DNA of 64,000 nucleotides from Acidobacteriaceae bacterium (GTDB taxonomy: Bacteria > Acidobacteriota > Terriglobia > Bryobacterales > Bryobacteraceae): contig JAFAYL010000004.1 of the NCBI GenBank assembly GCA_019240405.1, positions 1 through 64,000 on the forward strand, given 5' to 3'. Each line of letters opens with the position of its first letter. Position 1 is the first letter of the stretch. The notes beneath the pieces were generated by a model that saw only the letters and a list, made by a program, of their open reading frames with translations, was not told where the DNA came from and searched no databases. Of the stretch, positions 17,225 to 26,647 are shown in pieces. Made by a program: the position numbers and the translations under genes.

Positions 17225-19858
17225 TTATTCTTCGCGAAGCAGTGTCGACGGATCAAGCGATAGGGCGCGTTGCGCGGGCACCCACGCGGCGAGCAGTCCA
17301 ATGAATGCCATTGCCACAATAACGCCCGCGAGCACGAGCGGATCGCGCGGAGTCGCCTGATACACGATCGCAGCCAGCACACGGCTCGCAAGGATTCCGA
17401 GCACCAGCCCTGCTGCCGATCCAAAAGCAAGCAGCCGGAAAGCTCGCCCAAGCGCGGCTTGTAAGACTTCCTTGCGCCGCGCCCCGAGCGCCATACGAAT
17501 TCCCAATTCCTTCAGCCGCTTGCTGACCGAATACGCGGCCATCCCGAAGATGCCGGTAATTGACAGCATCGCGCCCATGATGCCCAGCACACCTAGCGAG
17601 AGCGTCGCTATGCGCGAAGGGAACAAGGCGCTCTCCAGTTCTTGACTCCATGCGCGAATGGTAAAAGGTAGTCCCGCATCCAAGCGGCGCATCGTGTTTT
17701 TGATGGCCGCGGTCAGTTGCTGCGAGTCGCTCTTTGAGCGCACGACCAGCGACATCTGGTTCGCAGGCGATTGCAAGATGGGAAGAAACATCGCCGGCTG
17801 TGGGTCTTCGGCGAGGCTCGCGTATTTGCCGTCGACGACAAGGCCCACCACTTCAACCCGCGTTCCTTCGGGCATCTTGAAACGCCTGCCGATTGCGTCG
17901 CTCACCGACCCAAGAACCTTGCGCGCGAACTCCTGGTTGACCACTGCCACGCGCGGCGCATTCGTGTCATCGCGCCAACTTAAGGCTCTGCCCGCCAACA
18001 AAGGCGTCCGCGCCGCCGTGAAGTATTCAGGAGAAATGTTGTAGAGCATGGCTTCGGCAGCCGCATTCGATGGCCTCAGGTCGCCCGTCTGGTCTCGAAA
18101 GACGGTAGAGCTGTTCGCGCCATAATACAAGGGCAGCCGATCTATCAACCCCACTGATTCTACGCCGGGAATGTCCTTCAAAGCGTTGATCATGCGCTTC
18201 TGCATTTCCGGCACTTTGTGGCCGCTGTAACCAGCCATGTTCAGCGCTGTCTCTACTAGGACTGTATTCTGCGGCTCAAAACCAAAATTGCCGTAAAGCG
18301 AGCGCGCCAATCCGCGTAAGGAGACCAGCGAAGAAGTAACCAGCACTGCGCAGATCGCAATTTGCACAACGAGCAACACGTCCCTGACGGTAAGCCGCCG
18401 CCGAATCCTGCCCGTCGATCCCGACTTGATTACCTGATATGGATCTGTTCTAAGCACTTGTTTTACCGGGACTGCACCAAAAAGGAATCCGCTGAATAGC
18501 GCCAACAGTAAGGCCATTCCATAGACATTTGCGTCCGGGTACACGGGCACTTGGAGCGGGGCTGTTGGGAGCGGTTCCCAGACGCTCAACGCGTTCAACA
18601 GCAGCACGCTACCCCAAAGACCGGCAGCGCCTCCGATCAGGGAGACAAGCATAGCTTCGGTAAAGAGTTGCCGTAGTATTCGCGCCCGGCCTGATCCAAG
18701 CGCGAGGCGTAGAGCAACTTCACGCGACCTGTCGAAGGCCCGCGCGGCAAAGAGGCTGCCCAGATTCGCGCAGGCGGCCAGAAGAATTAAGCCAGCCAGC
18801 AGCATCAACGCTGTTAGAAATGCACGCACCGGACTGCCCAACCAGTCGCCGGCAAGACCAGGACGTGCCAGAGAGAAGGTCATATGGCCGTCTTCTTTTG
18901 GGTACGTCCTTTCCAGATACGAGCCAATCGAGTTAAGATCCGCAACAGCTTGCGCCGGAGTGATGCCAGGCTTCAGATGTCCAAGCACCATCAAAATGCC
19001 TCGCGTTCCGCGAGCGGCTAGCACGTACGATCCCTCCACCTGCTCCTGGTTAACGATCGGCACCCAAAAATCGGGAAAGACAAATAACAAAGTCCCCCTG
19101 AATTCCGGTGGGGCCACACCGATGATCGTGAAAGGATGCTTGTTGATCTGAACAACGCGGCCCACCACGCCGCGATCATCGCGAAAATGGCTATGCCAAT
19201 AGGCGTGTGTGAGCACTATATACGGCGCGCTGTTTGGACCGTGCTCATCGGAAGCATGGAAGAAACGGCCTAGATACGGCTGAATACTCAATGCATCGAA
19301 GTAATTCGCTGTCACTTCCATGATCCAGGACGAAGACGGATTATTGCCCGTGTCGATTCCCACCGCACTGACGTTGTACGCCGCCAGATCTTCGAAACTG
19401 CGGTTGCGATCACGTAAATCCAGATAGTCGGGATATGACTGATTGACGGATTTATCACTTCCGCGCTCGATTCCATAGAGGCTTTGCGCCTGAGGTACGT
19501 TGAGGGGGCGCAGGATCAGGGCGTTCAACACTCCAAATACTACGGCGTTTGCTCCAATCGCCAGGGCAAGCGTTATAACGGCGGCGATGGTGAACCCGGG
19601 AGACTTGCGCAAAACCCGGATGCTGAAACGCAAATCTTGTGCGAGAGTCTCAATAAAATTACCGCCGAGCGCTTCGCGGGATTCTTCTTTGAACCGCACA
19701 TGACCGCCGAATTCGATGCGCGCGCGGCGTTCTGCATCGATGCGATTCAGGCCGGAACGTTCGAGATCGTCGGCGCGGTGCTGGATATGTGAATGAAGCT
19801 CTTCTTCCAGGTCGTAGTCGATTCGAGCTGGCCGGAAGAGCTTAGTAAAGAACCTCAT
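17225..19858 (-). CDS. ADOP-type ABC permease (MacB/FtsX fold)
   Basis: An 877-residue acidobacterial duplicated orphan permease. The N-terminus has the ADOP signature (LEEELHSHIQHRADDLER, then RARIEFGG), followed by DLRFSIRVLRKSPGFT and the first membrane helix. Two MacB periplasmic-core plus FtsX units follow, the second ending with the helical block before PAQRALSLDPSTLLREE. These permeases lack a linked ATPase gene, hence orphan; the transported substrate is unknown. The start overlaps the upstream PadR stop as ATGA, so regulator and permease are co-translated. Confidence 0.93.
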   Translation of the reverse strand: MRFFTKLFRPARIDYDLEEELHSHIQHRADDLERSGLNRIDAERRARIEFGGHVRFKEESREALGGNFIETLAQDLRFSIRVLRKSPGFTIAAVITLALAIGANAVVFGVLNALILRPLNVPQAQSLYGIERGSDKSVNQSYPDYLDLRDRNRSFEDLAAYNVSAVGIDTGNNPSSSWIMEVTANYFDALSIQPYLGRFFHASDEHGPNSAPYIVLTHAYWHSHFRDDRGVVGRVVQINKHPFTIIGVAPPEFRGTLLFVFPDFWVPIVNQEQVEGSYVLAARGTRGILMVLGHLKPGITPAQAVADLNSIGSYLERTYPKEDGHMTFSLARPGLAGDWLGSPVRAFLTALMLLAGLILLAACANLGSLFAARAFDRSREVALRLALGSGRARILRQLFTEAMLVSLIGGAAGLWGSVLLLNALSVWEPLPTAPLQVPVYPDANVYGMALLLALFSGFLFGAVPVKQVLRTDPYQVIKSGSTGRIRRRLTVRDVLLVVQIAICAVLVTSSLVSLRGLARSLYGNFGFEPQNTVLVETALNMAGYSGHKVPEMQKRMINALKDIPGVESVGLIDRLPLYYGANSSTVFRDQTGDLRPSNAAAEAMLYNISPEYFTAARTPLLAGRALSWRDDTNAPRVAVVNQEFARKVLGSVSDAIGRRFKMPEGTRVEVVGLVVDGKYASLAEDPQPAMFLPILQSPANQMSLVVRSKSDSQQLTAAIKNTMRRLDAGLPFTIRAWSQELESALFPSRIATLSLGVLGIMGAMLSITGIFGMAAYSVSKRLKELGIRMALGARRKEVLQAALGRAFRLLAFGSAAGLVLGILASRVLAAIVYQATPRDPLVLAGVIVAMAFIGLLAAWVPAQRALSLDPSTLLREE

Positions 19859-20196
19859 ACTTCCTCCGGCCGGGCCGAAAGCGCCGAACCGATTGCTGCC
19901 GCAAGGCGATTCCAGCCCTCCGTTTCCTCTCGCAGGCGCTTGCGCCCCGCGGATGTCAGCTCGTAATACTTGGCGCGGCGATTGTTCTCCGATGTGCCCC
20001 AGCTCGCTTTTAGCAGCCCCTGCCGGACTAGGCGAAACAGCGCCGGATATAACGCTCCCTGCTCAATGAGCAGCGCTTCTCCGGAAATCTGTCCGATACG
20101 CAAAAGTACACCGTAGCCGTGAAGAGGACCGAGCGAAACTGCTTTCAAGATGAGAAGATCAAGAGTCCCTGGAAGAATCTGGGCCTGGCTGGACAA
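19855..20196 (-). CDS. PadR-family regulator of the ADOP module
   Basis: A 113-residue winged-helix regulator: ILPGTLDLLILKAVSLGPLHGYGVL is the PadR core, QGALYPALFRLVRQGLL the recognition part, and RAKYYELTSAGRKRL the wing. The start is a TTG at 20196, with AGGAG seven bases upstream. That AGGAG lies inside a perfect inverted repeat (20202-20222), so the regulator binding its own operator would also cover the ribosome-binding site region. It is coupled to the 877-residue permease. Confidence 0.92.
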   Translation of the reverse strand: MSSQAQILPGTLDLLILKAVSLGPLHGYGVLLRIGQISGEALLIEQGALYPALFRLVRQGLLKASWGTSENNRRAKYYELTSAGRKRLREETEGWNRLAAAIGSALSARPEEV

Positions 20197-20201
20197 TTTA
20201 C

Positions 20202-20222
20202 ACTCCTAAAACAATTAGGAGT
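20202..20222. promoter_or_regulatory. PadR operator overlapping the ribosome-binding site
   Basis: ACTCCTAA (20202-20209) and TTAGGAGT (20215-20222) are exact inverted repeats with a five-base spacer. On the reverse strand the AGGAG nearest the TTG start is part of the left arm. A PadR site here is inferred from symmetry and position. Confidence 0.65.
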
Positions 20223-20273
20223 ATAGTGTAGACTCTCCTAAGCTGTCAAGGAGAGAATTAGAAATTCAGGTTC

Positions 20274-21743
20274 TTAATAGCGCCCGTATTTGCCCTTCAC
20301 CGAATCGAGCAGTTTCTGCGAGTCGTAACCAATACCGTCCTTGAACACGAGTTCGACATTCTCGATATCTGAAATTTGTTTGGACGGGTCGCCTTTAATA
20401 ACCACCAGATCGGCATTTTCTCCAGCCCTTACAGAGCCGATCTCCTTTTCCCTGCGGAGGTAAATCGCGCCATTGAGTGTCGCGATCTTGAGGGCCTCCA
20501 CGGGAGTGAAGCCAGCTTCGACAAGAAGCTCAATGCCCCGCTGATCTCCGAAGCCGGAAAGCACATCACCACGGCCAGTAGGGTCGGGCCCTGAGAGGAG
20601 CAGTCCTCCAGCAGCGACGAACGCACGCTCCAGTCCCAAATCATGCTGCCAAAGCATCGCCGGATCGATTTTTTCGGCGGACAATGGCGAGCGCGGCTGG
20701 CGCAACAGGAAAAAGTCCTCGCGAGCTTGGGGACTCATGGCCTCTAAAGCCTGCTGCCGGACCTGCGGCCGGCCTGCGCCCGCAAAGTTTTCGAACACCG
20801 GCAAGGTGGATGTGATTGCGACGTGATGGCTGATCAGAGTGTTGATTAGCTCTTTGGCTTCCAGACCTCCTGGATCCATGCGCGCAAGAGTTTCCGTGCC
20901 CGCGCTCTGACTACATACATCTGGCTTCTTGTCGTGATCTAGTTGCGTGTTTACAAAGAATCCGTGTTCCAGGTCGTCAATTCCAAGTTCAGCGGCTTCC
21001 TTATAGGTAACCGAGCAGAGGTGGCCTGTAACTTTCAAGCCATGCTGGTGAGCAGCGTCGATGGCCGCCTTTAATTCCGCACGCGTGATGTTCATGTAGG
21101 CCTTGAACGACGTGACACCCTGTTTAATCCAATACTCGACGGTTTCGCGCGCGTCAGCGGGGCTGGTGAGGTGCGGCATTTGGATGAAGATGCTGGTGCT
21201 TCCCTCCAGATACGGCCCGGTGACGTCGATGTGCGGCCCTGGCAGCTTGCCGGCATCAATATCGTGCTTCAGATTGAGATCGGCATACGTTTCGACGCTG
21301 CCTGTCGTGCGCATCGTCGTCACGCCACCGGCAAGATAGAGGCGGGGTGCCGAGAACGTCATCTGGAGCACGATGACCGGCGGATCAGAATGCCGACGAA
21401 CATCGAGGTTTGGCCGCGCGATGTAAAACAGATGGTTGTGCATGCCGACGATGCCCGGCATCACGGTGTAACCGCGAAGCGGCAGGACCGTTTCACCCTG
21501 CGCTGCCACTACGTCCGCGCCCGGCTCAACGGCGTTTATCTTTCCGTCTCTAATGGCAACGTTCTGGTCTTCGACCGCCGGAGCGCCCGTTCCATCGATG
21601 ATCCGCACGTGCGTGAGGATGACGGTTTTCGCGTGCACGCGCACGAACTGCTCCACTGTTGTTGACAGCCCAGGCGTTTGGGCAATAGCGCTATACGGAA
21701 GCAAAACAAGCGCAAGCGCTACGAGAATGCAGAATCGCATCAC
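20274..21743 (-). CDS. Secreted imidazolonepropionase-like amidohydrolase
   Basis: A 489-residue metal-dependent hydrolase with a signal peptide (~1-21, ending AIAQ). Metal ligands of the amidohydrolase superfamily are visible: H102 and H104 (GMHNHLF), the bridging lysine K214 (FKAYMN), H241 (GHLC), H260 (EHGF) and D387 (GPDPTG). The C-terminal strand region has the usual GSVRAGENADLVVIKGDP. The closest known types are imidazolonepropionase-like and prolidase-like amidohydrolases of the cell envelope; the substrate is unknown. It lies between the two ADOP modules. Confidence 0.88.
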   Translation of the reverse strand: MMRFCILVALALVLLPYSAIAQTPGLSTTVEQFVRVHAKTVILTHVRIIDGTGAPAVEDQNVAIRDGKINAVEPGADVVAAQGETVLPLRGYTVMPGIVGMHNHLFYIARPNLDVRRHSDPPVIVLQMTFSAPRLYLAGGVTTMRTTGSVETYADLNLKHDIDAGKLPGPHIDVTGPYLEGSTSIFIQMPHLTSPADARETVEYWIKQGVTSFKAYMNITRAELKAAIDAAHQHGLKVTGHLCSVTYKEAAELGIDDLEHGFFVNTQLDHDKKPDVCSQSAGTETLARMDPGGLEAKELINTLISHHVAITSTLPVFENFAGAGRPQVRQQALEAMSPQAREDFFLLRQPRSPLSAEKIDPAMLWQHDLGLERAFVAAGGLLLSGPDPTGRGDVLSGFGDQRGIELLVEAGFTPVEALKIATLNGAIYLRREKEIGSVRAGENADLVVIKGDPSKQISDIENVELVFKDGIGYDSQKLLDSVKGKYGRY

Positions 21744-21759
21744 TATCCTTTACGAAAGC

Positions 21760-22359
21760 TCAATGCAGTGACCGGAAGGAATCGATGATTCTTTCTAGTT
21801 GAGCCCTAACCTGCTCCTGGTCACGTTTTGTGAATTCCTTAATTGTTCCTGGAGGGTGGACTTCGAAGTTTGAAAACGTAACCTCGACCGCCAGCTTGTA
21901 ACACTTGCGGTTCTTGTATCCGAGGTACTCATGCCTAACAAGATCGTGGCTCATTGCCGCTCCGCCAAAAAACGCATGAAGAAAATGTGCTCCGTCAATG
22001 ATTTTGCTTGGTGTCTCGGCGTCGACGTGGAAATCCTCGTGAGGCGGGTTCAGGCAAGCCGTTTCAGTCGTGGCTGGCAACACGGTAATTTCCACGGCAG
22101 CACCTTCAAAGTTTGTTCCGTGGTATCGATCAGGCGGGAAGCTGATACAGACGAGCGAGTCTTCATGGCAGACCGGGATGTAGGAAATCTGTGGCTTGTC
22201 TTTGCCGGTGTGCACAGCGTAATCAGGAGGAATGGTTATTTCAAAGGAGCGATCTGGGCTGATGTAGGTGCGAGTAGAGGGCGGTTCGGAACTTGGGAGA
22301 CATATCGGTGATGTGCAGAGAAAAATGACCGCTCTCGTGATTTTTGTCCCGCCACTCAC
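21760..22359 (-). CDS. Exported protein of unknown function
   Basis: A 199-residue protein starting at GTG, with GAGGG a few bases upstream. The N-terminus has a hydrophobic stretch (AVIFLCTSPICL) that could be a signal sequence, without a clean lipobox. The mature part contains FEITIPPDYAVHTGKD, ISYIPVCHEDSLVC and NFEGAAVEI, with paired cysteines suggesting an oxidised periplasmic fold. I recognise it as a conserved acidobacterial type but know no function. It ends 16 bases before the amidohydrolase start and probably shares its transcript. Confidence 0.65.
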   Translation of the reverse strand: MSGGTKITRAVIFLCTSPICLPSSEPPSTRTYISPDRSFEITIPPDYAVHTGKDKPQISYIPVCHEDSLVCISFPPDRYHGTNFEGAAVEITVLPATTETACLNPPHEDFHVDAETPSKIIDGAHFLHAFFGGAAMSHDLVRHEYLGYKNRKCYKLAVEVTFSNFEVHPPGTIKEFTKRDQEQVRAQLERIIDSFRSLH

Positions 22360-22414
22360 CGTACCCTCATTTTTCTATAGGGAGAACGAGCTGAAGCGGT
22401 ACCGAACCTTTGGA

Positions 22415-22437
22415 CTTCTACATATAATATGTAGAAG
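22415..22437. promoter_or_regulatory. Operator of the second PadR-ADOP module
   Basis: CTTCTACATA (22415-22424) and TATGTAGAAG (22428-22437) form a perfect ten-base inverted repeat with a three-base spacer. Its right arm merges into AAGGA, the ribosome-binding site of the PadR gene at 22446. TACATATAATATGTA gives the typical AT-rich core of a PadR site. Confidence 0.75.
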
Positions 22438-22445
22438 GATAAAAT

Positions 22446-22790
22446 ATGTCGATAAAATCAGATCTTCCGCAAGGCACGCTGGATCTGCTGATCTTGAAAG
22501 TTGTCGCGCTTCGGCCGTTGCACGGCTACGCCATCGCTCAACGGCTGCAACAAGTGTCGCGTGATGTAGTGCAAGTTCCGCAGGGCTCGTTATATCCGGC
22601 GTTGCACCGGCTCGAGAATCGCGGATGTCTAGCCGCCGATTGGAAAGAGACCGAAACAGGCCGCGACGCCAAATTCTACCGGCTGACTCGGAAAGGGCGG
22701 GCGCAGCTTCAAACCGAAGCAGCGAGCTGGCAACGCTTAACCAAAGCTGTCGGTCTGATTTTAGAGATGGCAGACGGCGGTGCGGAATGA
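22446..22790 (+). CDS. PadR-family regulator (second ADOP module)
   Basis: A 114-residue PadR protein with the same plan as the one at 19855: LPQGTLDLLILKVVALRPLHGY, QGSLYPALHRLENRG and AKFYRLTRKGRAQL. An AAGGA ribosome-binding site lies six bases before the ATG, within the operator repeat. Its TGA overlaps the following permease ATG as ATGA. Regulator and permease therefore form a coupled module, probably autorepressed. Confidence 0.93.
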   Translation: MSIKSDLPQGTLDLLILKVVALRPLHGYAIAQRLQQVSRDVVQVPQGSLYPALHRLENRGCLAADWKETETGRDAKFYRLTRKGRAQLQTEAASWQRLTKAVGLILEMADGGAE

Positions 22791-25434
22791 ATTGGTGGAA
22801 TCGCCTGTGGCGGCGAAAACAGATGGAACAGCAACTCGAAAAGGAGCTGCGCTTCCATTTAGACCAATATGCGGCTGATCTGATTGCGCGGGGAAGCGAT
22901 CCCGAAGATGCGCGAAGCCAGGCGCGAATCACTTTTGGCGGTTCGGAACAAGTAAAGGAAGACTGTCGGGATGCTCGCGGCACGCGATGGCTGGAGGATC
23001 TCTGGCGGGATTTCGCGTATGCGCTTCGAATGTTACAGCAGAAGCCGGGATTCGCGGCAGTCGCGCTGATAACTCTTGCGCTCGGCACGGGAGTAACTAC
23101 GGTGATGTTTACCGTTTTCGAGAGTGTGCTGCTGAAGCCGCTACCTTATCCGGAGCCGGACAAGCTCGTGGCTGTGCATGGGCATAGCGAAACGTGGAAT
23201 GCTGCATTGTACGGCGAGCAGAATGTTGCCTATCTCGATTTTCGCGATTGCCGGCGCGAAAGCCGCTCGCTGGACTTGGCAGGTTGGGTTTTCAATACAG
23301 GAACACTGAGCGAACCTGGCGAGCCTGAACACGTTGACGAATTCGAGGCTTCGGCCAATCTCTTTTCGGTGCTGCGCGTACCGTTGTTCCGCGGGCGGAA
23401 TTTTTCGCCCGAAGAAGACAGGCCCGGTGGAGCGCGGGTCGCCATTCTTGGCTACAGTTTGTGGCACCGGCGGTTCAGCGGCAATCGGGCAGTTCTCGGC
23501 ATGGGCGTTGTTCTTGACGGAAACCGCTATACGGTCATCGGCATCGCGCCGGAAGGCCTCCGGTTGGAAGGGGACGAGGCTGATGTGTATACGCCCATGG
23601 CCCAAGATACAGCGCGATATATGCTTAATCGCGGTCCGCATCCAGTTGGGGTCATCGCACGCCTGCGGCCACACGCAACGCTCGCTCAGGCACAAACGGA
23701 GCTTTCGGTTATTGGTCACCGCCTTGCGGCGCAATATCCGGATACGAATAAGGACCGCACGTTTGTGGCGCAGCGACTTCGTCCGGCAGTCGGCAATGTG
23801 CGGTCGACGCTGTGGCTGCTCCTGGGAGCGGTTGGTCTCGTGCTGCTGATCGCCTGTGTCAATGTAGCCAGCCTTCTACTGGCGCGCGCCGTTTCACGCG
23901 AACGCGAATTTGGTGTTCGTGCGGCACTTGGAGCGCCACGGAGCCGTTTGATCCGCCAGTGCCTGACAGAGAGCGGGGTTTTGGGGATCTTGGGAGGCGT
24001 GCTCGGTGTGCTCATTGCCGCCGTTGGGATCCGGCCCTTTGTGAGGCTCTGGCCGGGCAGTTTGCCGCGCGCTGAAGAAGTCGCAATCGACTGGCGCGTG
24101 CTCGTGTTTACGATCACCGTCTCGCTATTGAGCGGCTTTCTCTTTGGCTTGGCGCCTGCGCTCCGCGCTCCAATACGCGATCTCGAACAGAAGCTACGGG
24201 CTGGAGCGCGAACGATCGCAGCTAGCTCGCGCCGCCTGCACGCGGATTTGTCGTGTCCGAGATTGCCATTGCGATCGTGCTGCTAAGTGCTGCCGGGATG
24301 CTTGGGCGCACGCTGCTACGGGTGTCGTCGCTTAATCCGGGCCTAAACGTCCGGAATCTATTAATCACGCGAATGGCGCTTTCACCTGGGACGCTGCAGG
24401 ATCCTGAGCGTATTCGCGCGGCTTGGCGGGATGTGCTGGATCGGGCGCGGGGCGTGCCGGGCGTGGAATCGATTGCGGTGGTCGATACGGTTCCGATGCG
24501 GGAAGGTAATAACCCGCTGGGTTATTGGACCGACCCCGCCGTGCCGCCCGAAAACAAGCTGCCCATTGCGCTGACAACAAGCGTCACGCCGGACTATCTA
24601 AAGGTGACCGGGATCCCGCTGCGCGAAGGCCGGTTCTTCGATGATCGCGACCGCATGCGCAGTGAGCCCGTTGTCGTGATCGATGATGTACTAGCGCGAC
24701 ATGCTTTCGCAGGGCAGGAAGCTGTTGGAAAGCGACTGTGGTTGCCGGATATGGGTTGGGGTCCGGTTCGGGTGGTGGGAGTGGTGGGGCATGTCCGGTA
24801 TTGGGGACTGGCGGGAGACGATCAAGCGCAAGTACGCGCGCAACTTTACTATCCGTTTGCCCAGGTTCCGGACCGGTTCGTGCGCCGCTGGTCCGAGCTC
24901 ATGTCGCTTGCCGTCCGAACCAAAGTTCCACCCTTGAACATCGTTGAGCCACTCCGGAGATCACTGCGTGGGGCTTCGAACGATCAGGTTTTGTATGAGG
25001 TTCATACGATGGAGCAGCTTGCTCGCGACTCCATCGCACGGCAGCGCTTCCTTTTAGTGTTATTCGGCATATTCGCTGGCCTGGCTCTGCTGCTTGCGTG
25101 CGTTGGGATTTACGGCGTGCTGGCGTACTTGGCCAACCAGCGCGTATCTGAATTCGGCGTACGAATAGCGCTTGGCGCGAGTAGTCGCGATGTGATGCAC
25201 CTCGTGCTGCGGCATAGTCTCGGGATGATTTTCCTGGGAGTGGGTCTGGGAACGCTTGGCGCATTGGGTGGGGGACTGATTCTGCAGCGCCTCGTAGAGG
25301 GGATGCAGCACACCGGGCCATTGACGTTCGCGATCATGATTCCAGTGATGTTGATCGCTGCGCTACTGGCGAGTGTTATACCCGCGCGCCGCGCGAGCCG
25401 GGTAGATCCGTTAACGGCCCTACGGCAAGAATAG
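22787..25434 (+). pseudogene. ADOP-type permease split by a frameshift
   Basis: The gene starts at 22787 (MNWWNRLWRRKQMEQQLEKE), overlapping the PadR stop. Frame one runs to a stop at 24286 with ADOP N-terminus, MacB core and the first FtsX unit. The second half continues in another frame: VSEIAIAIVLLSAAGML begins ~24253 and runs to 25434, ending RRASRVDPLTALRQE. Family members read continuously through RRLRG-VVSEIA, and both parts meet around 24236-24255, so one indel splits an ~880-residue permease. It may be a true pseudogene, a programmed frameshift or a sequence error. Both halves otherwise look well conserved. Confidence 0.85.
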
Positions 25435-25534
25435 TGGATTCACTCGTATTGGCCATGCCGGTTGGGACTCTTAGAACTCGCCTAGGAGTTCTGCCGTTGA
25501 CACATACGCGACTTTAGGCGAAACTGACTGACTG

Positions 25535-26647
25535 ATGAGGCACCGTAAGGCGGAGCTCATTGTAATTGGAGCTCTGGTGCTCAGCCCAGCCGGCTTGCAC
25601 GGGCAAGGTTTCGGTAAAGTCAAAAAATCGGTGACGCTGGAGCGCAAGCTTCCAGCGGCGGTGACTCTGCGCGGACCTTCGTTCGTAGTGAAGGCATCAG
25701 CCGCAAACCAGCAGAACAAAGAAGTCGGGGACAAGCTGCAGCAGGTGATTGAGACCGATCTCGCGAAGTACAACCACGACCTTTATGTGAGTGAGAAGCC
25801 GGATACCGTGATTACGGTGAATGTTCTCAATTTCAACGTGCCGCAACCGATTCCGGTGAAGTCGCAGTCGGACATGCCGTTGACGCTGCCTGGCAAGAAA
25901 AACAAGCAGCAACAATCACAGCAGAATCAGGGGCCGACGGCGTACAAGTACACGGGAACGTTAACGGCGGCGTATCAGGCGAAAACCTCGGCGGGTCGTT
26001 TTCTCGATGCGGAAAACATCACGGTGAACTTTTCGCAGACCTACACGGCGCAGGGTTCGAAAGACGACAACGCGATGAACAAAGCCGTGCAGGCCGTCAA
26101 GATGCCGTGGAACAAGCTGCATCACAAACAAGCTCAGGCCAAAGAAGACGAGCCAGGGGAACAAGCCCCGCATACAGTGGGCGATGTAGAGCAAATTTTG
26201 ATGGCTCGGATGACGGAACGCATTGCGGCGCGGCTGGTGAACACAGACGAAAAGGTGGATGTGCTGCTCGCCAAGGGCGGAGATTTGGATGCTGCCAATA
26301 AGTACGCTGACGCCGAGCAGTGGACGCCGATGATCGAAGCTCTCAAGACGATGAATCCGTTTCCTTCAAAGGAGCAGGATGCGTACAGGTTATACAACAT
26401 CGGCGTAGCGAACGAGGCGCTGGGTTACAAAGCAGAGACGCCTGCGGCAGCGAAGCGCTATTTAGAGGAAGCGTCGATAGAGTACGGAAAGGCCATAGAT
26501 GCGAATCCGAGCGAGCGTTATTTCCTGGAGCCGCAGAACCGGATTCAGACAGCGCTTGAACATTTTAAGAAGTTGAATCCGCCTGCCGAGCCTGCCTCAA
26601 AGGCGGGCACGAAGAAGGCTCCTGTTAAAAAGAGAACGAATTCATGA
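25535..26647 (+). CDS. Secreted protein with C-terminal TPR-like region
   Basis: A 370-residue exported protein (signal peptide ~1-23, ending LHGQ). The N-terminal half has RLPAAVTLRGPSFVV-like strands and PDTVITVNVLNFNV, reminiscent of outer-membrane assembly lipoproteins but not assignable. A Gln/Lys-rich linker follows (~115-130). The last ~130 residues hold helical repeats resembling TPRs (RLYNIGVANEALGY, YLEEASIEYGKAIDANPSERY) and a Lys-rich tail. The stop overlaps the caspase gene start as ATGA. Function unknown; context ties it to the caspase/CHASE2 cluster. Confidence 0.7.
   Translation: MRHRKAELIVIGALVLSPAGLHGQGFGKVKKSVTLERKLPAAVTLRGPSFVVKASAANQQNKEVGDKLQQVIETDLAKYNHDLYVSEKPDTVITVNVLNFNVPQPIPVKSQSDMPLTLPGKKNKQQQSQQNQGPTAYKYTGTLTAAYQAKTSAGRFLDAENITVNFSQTYTAQGSKDDNAMNKAVQAVKMPWNKLHHKQAQAKEDEPGEQAPHTVGDVEQILMARMTERIAARLVNTDEKVDVLLAKGGDLDAANKYADAEQWTPMIEALKTMNPFPSKEQDAYRLYNIGVANEALGYKAETPAAAKRYLEEASIEYGKAIDANPSERYFLEPQNRIQTALEHFKKLNPPAEPASKAGTKKAPVKKRTNS

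Noticed and set aside
22375-23088. A 237-residue reverse ORF across the PadR-ADOP junction
   Set aside because: It runs antisense through two identified genes and their operator; it is Arg/Ser-rich without a fold pattern.
25473-25492. AGAACTC/GAGTTCT stem after the second ADOP gene
   Set aside because: The seven-pair stem has no following T tract, so it is not a convincing intrinsic terminator.
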